A stretch of DNA of 11,318 nt, taken from assembly GCA_033813475.1 (NCBI GenBank), contig JAPXRP010000142.1:1-11318 (forward strand). Direction: 5' to 3'. Shown one piece after another: positions 6,445 through 11,318 of this stretch (positions are counted from its first letter, which is position 1; the number at the start of each line of letters is the position of its first letter). Source of the stretch: JAAYBR01 sp033813475. GTDB taxonomy: Bacteria; Hydrogenedentota; Hydrogenedentia; Hydrogenedentales; CAITNO01. Under the pieces are notes generated by a model that searched no databases, was not told where the DNA came from, and worked only from the letters and a program-made list of their open reading frames with translations. The position numbers were made by a program, and so were the translations under genes.

Positions 6445-7470
6445 TCAGCCCCCCGCCTTCTTTCCGGCGACGGGGCGTTTGGGGACCTTCACAGGCACGC
6501 CCTCGCCGCTGAACTCGGTGCAGTGCATGCAGCGCTCCGGGGGGGTCCCCGCCACAAACCCCTCCAGCATGCGGCGGTGGGCGGCGTTGTTCACCAGGTC
6601 GGACAGCCGGGTCTCGCGGAGGTTTCCGACGGAAAGGGCGCCCTGCACGTCGAGGCAGCAGGGGGTGACGTCGCCGTTGGTCTGCACGTTCAGGTTGCCG
6701 CGCCACACCTCGCTGCACGCGGTGCGGTGGGCGCAGGCCCGGGTCCCCGTCAGGTCCATCATGGTGGTGACCTTGATCCCCTCCACGATGTCCTCCCAGC
6801 CGTCCCACGCGCGGGCGACGCGGTCCATGTTCCCGGGGTGCATCACCATGGAGAGTTTCAGGACCATGCCGGGCCTGCGTTTGGCGGCGAAGGCCCGCAC
6901 GTTCTCCCGGACGCGGTCCCGGTCTATCCCGCGGAACTCCCGGGCCGTGGCGGCGTCGGGCTCCATGGAGATGCTCAGGGCATCCAAGGGCGAGGCGGCC
7001 AGTGCCTCGGCCCGCTCCCCCGTCAGCAGGGTGCCGTTGCTGTACATGGCCGTGCGCCGACCCGACGCGGCGGCGTAGGCGATCATCTCGCAGAGGCGGG
7101 GGTTCATCAGGGGCTCCCCCACGCTGCCGAAGGTCACGGTTTCCACCGTGTCCGGCGCCTCGTCCACGGCCTTTTTGAAGAGGTCCATGTCCATGAGCGG
7201 GGGACGGCTTCCGCCGAGGGACGCTTCGAGGCCACCCCAGCAGTATTTGCACTTGAGGTTGCAGCCGAAGACGGGCTCAACGCCCAGCGTCACCAGGGCG
7301 GCGACCCGCGGGCGGCCGAGGCGGTAGTTGAGCATGTTGCGGGCGACCAGCCAGAGGGTGCGCGGACGCCGCACCTTCTCGTAAATCCAGTCCGCCTGCG
7401 TGGTGTCGCCGTAGAAGACACGCGCGCCGAGCCGGATGGAGGACCAGACCAGGCGTTCGGAAAAACTCAT
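6445..7470 (-). CDS. Radical SAM protein with SPASM-type C-terminal cluster domain
   Basis: 341 residues. The radical SAM cluster motif is C70-NLK-C74-KY-C77. GSVGEPLMNP (115-124) is the glycine-rich SAM-contact strand and YSNGTLL (143-149) is typical of the family. The C-terminus has C246, C252, the pair C271-C272 in NGDVTPCCLD, then GNLRET and finally C314-MH-C317. This is the spacing of SPASM-type proteins that carry one auxiliary iron-sulfur cluster. The tail is basic (KVPKRPVAGKK). SPASM enzymes modify peptides, enzymes or small molecules; here nothing names a precursor peptide, and the adjacent gene is a membrane glycosyltransferase. ATG 7470 has AGGA 7-8 nt upstream and follows an extended -10 promoter. 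It is the first gene of a coupled pair. Confidence 0.85.
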   Translation of the reverse strand: MSFSERLVWSSIRLGARVFYGDTTQADWIYEKVRRPRTLWLVARNMLNYRLGRPRVAALVTLGVEPVFGCNLKCKYCWGGLEASLGGSRPPLMDMDLFKKAVDEAPDTVETVTFGSVGEPLMNPRLCEMIAYAAASGRRTAMYSNGTLLTGERAEALAASPLDALSISMEPDAATAREFRGIDRDRVRENVRAFAAKRRPGMVLKLSMVMHPGNMDRVARAWDGWEDIVEGIKVTTMMDLTGTRACAHRTACSEVWRGNLNVQTNGDVTPCCLDVQGALSVGNLRETRLSDLVNNAAHRRMLEGFVAGTPPERCMHCTEFSGEGVPVKVPKRPVAGKKAGG

Positions 7471-7551
7471 CGGGCATCCTGTCGTTTGCGCTCCCGCGCG
7501 CCGCGCGGCGCCGTGTCCTGTGCGTTCTACACCGCCCAGACCCCGTCACCG

Positions 7552-7560
7552 ATTCTAACA
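7552..7560 (-). promoter_or_regulatory. Extended -10 promoter for the SPASM radical SAM / GT-C unit
   Basis: The minus strand reads TGTTAGAAT from 7560 to 7552: a TGn extension plus TAGAAT, one mismatch from TATAAT. The start would lie near 7545, giving a leader of about 75 nt. No good -35 is visible, which extended -10 promoters can tolerate. Confidence 0.45.
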
Positions 7561-7577
7561 CAAACCCGCGCCCCGCG

Positions 7578-7608
7578 CTGGACCCGGCCCGCGCCCGGGG
7601 GATAAAAT
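7578..7608 (+). promoter_or_regulatory. Possible promoter for mntP
   Basis: TAAAAT (7603-7608, inside GGGGATAAAATGCC) is one mismatch from the -10 consensus and stands out in very GC-rich DNA. CTGGAC (7578-7583) is a possible -35, but 19 bp of spacing is long. The start would be about 30 nt before the mntP ATG, too short a leader for a yybP-ykoY manganese riboswitch, and I see none. Confidence 0.4.
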
Positions 7609-7646
7609 GCCGCCTTTGGCCGGAAACCCGTCGTGGGAACAGCAAG

Positions 7647-8225
7647 ATGATTGGAAGACTGGAACTGTTCGGCATCGCCGTGGGGCTTTCCATGGACGCC
7701 CTGGCGGTGGCCGTGGCGACGAGCGCCCTCCTGCGCCGGGTGGACGGGCGCCAGATGTTCCGGCTGGCCTTCCATTTCGGGCTGTTCCAGGCCCTGATGC
7801 CCGTCATCGGCTGGACCCTCGGGTCCCTCGCCGCCGATTCCATCCGCGACTACGACCACTGGATCGCCTTTTTCCTCCTCGCCTATGTCGGCGGCCGCGC
7901 CCTCCGCGAGGCCCTCTTCGGCGGGGACGGGGAGGACGGCGAAACGCGGCCCCGCACCGATCCCACGCGCGGCTGGAGCCTCGTGGTGCTTTCCGTCGCC
8001 ACGAGCATAGACGCCCTGGCCGTGGGGATCACCTTCGCCATGCTCGGCGTCGCCGTGTGGTATCCCGCCCTGGTCATCGGCCTGGTCGCGGGCACCCTCA
8101 CGCTGGCCGGCATGCACTTCGGCGCCCGCCTCGGCGGCCGTTTCGGCAAGGGCATGGAGGTCTTCGGCGGCCTCGTGCTGCTGGGCATCGGCCTGAAAAT
8201 CCTGCTGGAGCATCTTCTGGCCTGA
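7647..8225 (+). CDS. mntP: Manganese efflux pump MntP
   Basis: 192 residues, close to the usual family length of about 185-190. It is an inner-membrane exporter that lowers cytoplasmic Mn(II). It shows the family's internal two-fold repeat: GLSMDALAVAVATS (13-26) in helix 1 and VATSIDALAVGITF in helix 4 each carry the conserved Asp of the metal path. FHFGLFQALMPVIGW and DHWIAFFLLAYVGG are further family signatures, and about six hydrophobic helices are present. The acidic, charged loop between the halves (GGDGEDGETRPRTDPTR) is cytoplasmic. ATG 7647 follows a weak GGGAA site. It is the only plus-strand gene, diverging from the SPASM gene and converging on the DHOD-like gene, so it is probably monocistronic. 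Confidence 0.93.
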   Translation: MIGRLELFGIAVGLSMDALAVAVATSALLRRVDGRQMFRLAFHFGLFQALMPVIGWTLGSLAADSIRDYDHWIAFFLLAYVGGRALREALFGGDGEDGETRPRTDPTRGWSLVVLSVATSIDALAVGITFAMLGVAVWYPALVIGLVAGTLTLAGMHFGARLGGRFGKGMEVFGGLVLLGIGLKILLEHLLA

Positions 8226-8240
8226 CGGCGCCGGAAAAGG

Positions 8241-8278
8241 CCGCCCCCGCCCGGGCGCGGGGGCCGGGGCGGGGGCGG
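8241..8278 (-). terminator. GC-rich hairpin terminator for the nifJ / DHOD-like unit
   Basis: A perfect 12-bp stem, CCGCCCCCGCCC (8241-8252) with GGGCGGGGGCGG (8267-8278), encloses a 14-nt loop. On the minus strand it is followed by CCTTTTCC, so it fits termination of the minus-strand gene ending at 8302. On the plus strand it is followed by AAAAA, not T, so it fits mntP less well, although it sits between two convergent genes and could block both. Confidence 0.6.
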
Positions 8279-8301
8279 AAAAACGGGGGACGCCGTTTCG
8301 C

Positions 8302-9315
8302 TCACACCATGGGGGCGGGCGGCTGGGCGACGTAGTTGGTGAGGATTTTCATGTAGTTGGCGCGCTCGAAGGCGGCGGGCTCGGCGCAGTTCTTCTGGCT
8401 CATGGCGCCCTGCATCTGGGCGACGGAGGCGTACTCGTGCTCCTCCATCCACTTCGCCATGCCCTCCAGCATGACGCGCAGGTGGCCGGGGCCGTGCTTG
8501 AGGAGGGCCGAGGTCGTCATGGCGACCTTGGCGCCGGCCATCATGCACTTGAGCGCGTCGGCGCCGGTGTGCACGCCGCCGGTGACCGCCAGGTCGGCGG
8601 AGATGTGGCCGAAGAGGATCGCCACCCACCGCAGGCGCAGGCGCAGGGCGGCGGAGTCGCTGAGCACCAGGTCCGGCTTGACCTCGAGCTTCTCCAGGTC
8701 GAGGTCGGGCTGGTAGAAGCGGTTGAACATGACCAGGGCGTCGGCCCCGGCCTCGCTCAGGCGCCGGGCCATGTTGGACAGGGAGCTGAAATACGGCCCG
8801 ATCTTGACGGCGACGGGGACGGTGACGGCGGCCTTGACGGTCTTCACGAGGTCAACGTACATGTCCTCGACCTGCGCGCCCGTCATGCTGGGGTTCGTGG
8901 GCACATAGTAGACGTTCAGCTCCACCGCGTCGGCGCCGGCGTCCTGCATCTCCCGCGCGTACTCGACCCAGCCGCCGGCGGACACGCCGTTGAGGCTGGC
9001 GATGATCGGGATGCCGGTGGCCTCCTTGGCCCGCCGGATATGGCCGAGGTAGCCCTCGGGGCCCATCTTGTAGTCCTCCAGGTCGGGGAAATAGGTCATC
9101 GCCTCCGGGTTGGAGAGTTCCCCCTGCTGGAGGTTGGCGTTCAGCTCCTGGCTCTGGAAGGCGATCTGCTCCTCGAAAAGCGAGTGGAGCACGATGGCCG
9201 CCGCGCCCGCGTCCTCCAGCTTGCGGATGCTGTCCAGCTTCTCGCTGATCGGCGAGGGGGACACGACGATCGGGTTCTTCAGGCTCAGGCCGAGGTAGGT
9301 TGTCGAGAGGTCCAT
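8302..9315 (-). CDS. Dihydroorotate dehydrogenase-like flavoprotein, PFOR-associated, lacking the DHOD catalytic Cys
   Basis: 337 residues with the FMN-binding TIM-barrel of class 1 DHODs: LSLKNPIVVSP at the N-terminus, VAVKIGPYFS (168-177) with the conserved flavin-contact Lys, and TGGVHTGADAL (245-255) plus MAGAKVAMTTSAL for the phosphate site. The active-site loop that reads NLSCPN in true DHODs reads ELNVYYVPTNP (132-142), so the catalytic Cys is replaced, apparently by Tyr. Orotate production is therefore doubtful. From family knowledge, DHOD-like genes of this kind often sit beside PFOR genes, as here (57 bp downstream of nifJ), but their reaction is not settled to my knowledge. ATG 9315 has AAGGA 8 nt upstream. 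The family is firm; the name pyrD would mislead. Confidence 0.85.
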   Translation of the reverse strand: MDLSTTYLGLSLKNPIVVSPSPISEKLDSIRKLEDAGAAAIVLHSLFEEQIAFQSQELNANLQQGELSNPEAMTYFPDLEDYKMGPEGYLGHIRRAKEATGIPIIASLNGVSAGGWVEYAREMQDAGADAVELNVYYVPTNPSMTGAQVEDMYVDLVKTVKAAVTVPVAVKIGPYFSSLSNMARRLSEAGADALVMFNRFYQPDLDLEKLEVKPDLVLSDSAALRLRLRWVAILFGHISADLAVTGGVHTGADALKCMMAGAKVAMTTSALLKHGPGHLRVMLEGMAKWMEEHEYASVAQMQGAMSQKNCAEPAAFERANYMKILTNYVAQPPAPMV

Positions 9316-9331
9316 CTGTCTGTTCCTTCTG

Positions 9332-9352
9332 CCGCCGGCCGAAGCGCGGCGG
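9332..9352 (-). other. UUCG-capped hairpin between nifJ and the DHOD-like gene
   Basis: On the minus strand CCGCCG-C-GC-TTCG-GC-CGGCGG forms an 8-bp stem with one bulged C and a very stable UUCG tetraloop. It starts about 20 nt after the nifJ stop and ends 16 nt before the DHOD-like ATG, just ahead of its AAGGA site. No T-run follows, so it is more likely an RNA-processing, stabilising or partial-attenuation structure than a terminator. Confidence 0.5.
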
Positions 9353-9372
9353 GGGTTGTCCTGGGGTTGGGG

Positions 9373-11318
9373 TTACTCGGCCTGGGCCGGGGCGTCGCCG
9401 CATCCGGGCATGGCGGCCAGGTACTGGTAGAGCCGCCACCGCGCCTGCACGTCGCCCTGGGCCGCGTCCAGCAGGCGCTTGGCCGACTCGGGCTGGCTCA
9501 GGGACAGCATCTTGAAGCGGGTCTCGTTGTAGATGTACTTCTCGAGCGGCATGCTCGGGTCCTTCGAGTCGAGCTGGAAGGGGTTCTTGCCCTCGGCCCT
9601 CAGGTTCGGGTTGTACCGGAAAAGCGGGAAGTGCCCCGACTGCACGGCGGCCTTCTGCTGCTCCAGCCCCATGGACAGGTTGTAGCCGTGGGCGATGCAG
9701 TGGCTGTAGGCCACAATGAGCGACGGGCCGTCGTAGGCCTCGGCCTCCAGGAAGGTCTTCACCGTGTGGCCGTCGTTCGCGCCCATGGCCACCCGGGCCA
9801 CATACGCGGTCCCGTAGGTCATCGCCATGAGCGTCAGGTCCTTCTTGCCCGTCGGCTTGCCGGCCGCGGCGAACTTGGCCACCGCCGCGCGCGGCGTGGA
9901 CTTGGAGCACTGGCCGCCCGTGTTGGAGTACACCTCCGTGTCGAGCACGAGGATGTTCACGTTGCGGCCCGACGCCACCACGTGGTCGAGGCCGCCGTAG
10001 CCGATGTCGTAGGCCCAGCCGTCGCCGCCGATGATCCACACGCTCTTGCGCACCAGGAAGTCCGCCACACCCAGCAGCGTCTTCGCCTCCGGGGCCGCCG
10101 CGCCCGCCAGCTTCTTCTTCAGTTCGGCCACCCGCGCCCGCTGGGCGTTGATGCCCGCCTCGGTGGACTGGTCCGCCGCAAGCAGGGCGCCGGCAAGGGC
10201 GCCGCCGAGGACGGACTCGAGCCGCCTCACCAGCTCCAGGGCGAACTCCTCCTGCTTGTCAATGGTGACGCGCATGCCCAGGCCGAACTCGGCGTTGTCC
10301 TCGAAGAGCGAGTTGCACCACGCCGGGCCGCGGCCCTCGGCGTTCACCGCCCACGGGGTGGTGGGGAGGTTGCCGCCGTAGATGGAGGAGCAGCCGGTGG
10401 CGTTGCCGATGTACGCGCGGTCGCCGAAGAGCTGCGAGACGAGCTTGATGTAGGGGGTCTCGCCGCAGCCGGCGCAGGCGCCGGAGAACTCAAACAGCGG
10501 GCGCAGGAGCTGCACGTCCTTCACCAGCCCGTGGTTCACCCGGTCGCGGTCCGTCTCGGGCAGGGAGAGGAAGAAGTCCCAGCAGGCGCGCTCGCGCGCG
10601 CGGATGGGCTCCTGCTGCACCATGTTGATGGCCTTCAGCCGGACCTCGCTCTTGTTCTTCGCCGGGCAGGTCTGCACGCACAGCGTGCAGCCGGTGCAGT
10701 CCTCGGGGGCGATCTGGAGCACGAAGCGCTGGCCGTCAAACTCCTTCCACTTGGCCTTGGCGGACTGGAAGCCCTCGGGCGCGCCCGCCAGCGCGGACTC
10801 GGGCACGACCTTGCCCCGGATCACGCCGTGGGGGCAGACCAGGGAGCACTTGCCGCACTGGATGCAGGTGTCGGGGTCCCACGCCGGAATCTCCAGCGCG
10901 ATGTTCCGCTTCTCCCACTGCGTCGTCGCCGTGGGGAAGGTGCCGTCCACGGGCATCTTGCTGACCGGCATGTCGTTGCCCCGGTCGCGGATGATCTCCG
11001 CCGTGAACTCGTGGAGGAAGGCCGGCGCGTTCGCCGGCACCGGGTCGCTCAGGTCGAAGGCGCTGGTGACCTCGCCGGGCACCGCCACCTCGTGCAGGTT
11101 CTCCAGCGCCATGTCCACGGCCGCCCAGTTCTTCTGCACCACCGACTCGCCCCGCTTGCCGTAGGTCTTCTTGATCGCGTGCTTGATCGCGTCAATGGCC
11201 TTGTCGCGCGGCAGGATGTTGCTGATGGCGAAGAAGCACACCTGCATCACCGTGTTGATGCGGTTGCCCATGCCCGCGTCCGCGGCCACGGCGTAGCCGT
11301 TGATCGTGTACAGCTTGA
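9373..11318 (-). CDS. nifJ: Pyruvate:ferredoxin (flavodoxin) oxidoreductase, C-terminal part, cut by window edge
   Basis: The frame is open to base 11318, giving 648 residues of a protein usually near 1,190; the N-terminal pyrimidine and transketolase-like domains are outside the window. PFOR converts pyruvate and CoA to acetyl-CoA and CO2 and reduces ferredoxin or flavodoxin. Visible from the cut: the end of the gamma domain (KLYTINGYAVAADAGMGNRI), then a two-cluster ferredoxin domain with CIQCGKCSLVCP and CTGCTLCVQTCP. The TPP domain has GDGWAYDIGYGGLDHV and LDTEVYSNTGGQ. All four ligands of the proximal cluster are present: the two Cys of CAGCG, the Cys of ATGC and the Cys of YSHCIAHG. The C-terminus ends soon after FQLDSKDPS, without the long extra domain of Desulfovibrio PFOR. 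The stop is TAA at 9373. Confidence 0.95.
   Translation of the reverse strand, partial: KLYTINGYAVAADAGMGNRINTVMQVCFFAISNILPRDKAIDAIKHAIKKTYGKRGESVVQKNWAAVDMALENLHEVAVPGEVTSAFDLSDPVPANAPAFLHEFTAEIIRDRGNDMPVSKMPVDGTFPTATTQWEKRNIALEIPAWDPDTCIQCGKCSLVCPHGVIRGKVVPESALAGAPEGFQSAKAKWKEFDGQRFVLQIAPEDCTGCTLCVQTCPAKNKSEVRLKAINMVQQEPIRARERACWDFFLSLPETDRDRVNHGLVKDVQLLRPLFEFSGACAGCGETPYIKLVSQLFGDRAYIGNATGCSSIYGGNLPTTPWAVNAEGRGPAWCNSLFEDNAEFGLGMRVTIDKQEEFALELVRRLESVLGGALAGALLAADQSTEAGINAQRARVAELKKKLAGAAAPEAKTLLGVADFLVRKSVWIIGGDGWAYDIGYGGLDHVVASGRNVNILVLDTEVYSNTGGQCSKSTPRAAVAKFAAAGKPTGKKDLTLMAMTYGTAYVARVAMGANDGHTVKTFLEAEAYDGPSLIVAYSHCIAHGYNLSMGLEQQKAAVQSGHFPLFRYNPNLRAEGKNPFQLDSKDPSMPLEKYIYNETRFKMLSLSQPESAKRLLDAAQGDVQARWRLYQYLAAMPGCGDAPAQAE

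Noticed and set aside
4700..7078. 792-residue open frame on the plus strand
   Set aside because: Antisense to the GT-C and SPASM genes; low-complexity Gly/Arg/Gln composition and no recognisable motif.
6443..7252. 270-residue N-terminal extension of the GT-C gene
   Set aside because: It overlaps the SPASM radical SAM gene in another frame and reads as Pro/Arg/Gly-rich shadow. The coupled ATG at 6442 directly precedes a normal first membrane helix.
6445..7470. RiPP-maturing SPASM enzyme with a nearby precursor peptide
   Set aside because: The spacers at 7471-7646 and 4163-4345 hold no small open frame with a start, ribosome-binding site and Cys-rich or leader-like peptide that I could support.
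7607..8335. 242-residue plus-strand open frame
   Set aside because: An Arg/Pro-rich frame shadow of mntP; the MntP frame has the conserved Asp motifs.
8302..9315. Naming the DHOD-like gene pyrD
   Set aside because: The catalytic Cys loop is not present and no other pyrimidine gene is nearby.
8852..10039. 395-residue minus-strand open frame
   Set aside because: It is a frame-shifted shadow across the nifJ and DHOD-like genes, and both of those have strong family motifs in their own frames.

Overview
The window is GC-rich bacterial DNA with seven of its eight protein-coding genes on the minus strand. I cannot name the species. The end of a pyruvate:ferredoxin oxidoreductase gene, ferredoxin-type clusters and three radical SAM enzymes point to an anaerobe or low-oxygen bacterium. 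The high GC and the PFOR / dihydroorotate dehydrogenase-like pair occur in many phyla, so they do not fix the lineage.

Right end (8302-11318): the 3' 60% or so of nifJ (PFOR) runs off the window, followed 57 bp downstream on the minus strand by a dihydroorotate dehydrogenase-like flavoprotein that lacks the catalytic cysteine of true DHODs. A UUCG-capped hairpin lies between them. A GC-rich hairpin with a T-run on the minus strand (8241-8278) probably ends this unit.

Middle (7471-8301): the only plus-strand gene, mntP, a manganese efflux pump, diverges from the minus-strand cluster across a 176-bp spacer with a promoter candidate for each direction.

Left two thirds (1-7470), all minus strand: a SPASM-type radical SAM protein is followed after 2 nt by a GT-C membrane glycosyltransferase with a C-terminal TPR domain. 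A 183-bp spacer with a perfect TATAAT box follows. Next comes a tandem pair of B12-binding-type radical SAM paralogs, both exactly 514 residues once the first is given a TTG start. A 305-bp spacer carrying an inverted pair of repeat units separates these from the 5' part of a second GT-C membrane protein that runs off the left edge.

Reading together: PFOR and its neighbour belong to central redox metabolism and mntP is a stand-alone metal homeostasis gene. The left cluster combines three radical SAM enzymes with two lipid-phosphate-sugar-type glycosyltransferases, which suggests synthesis or modification of a surface glycan, lipid or glycosylated product. The substrate cannot be read from the sequence. 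This cluster is the best candidate here for something undescribed.
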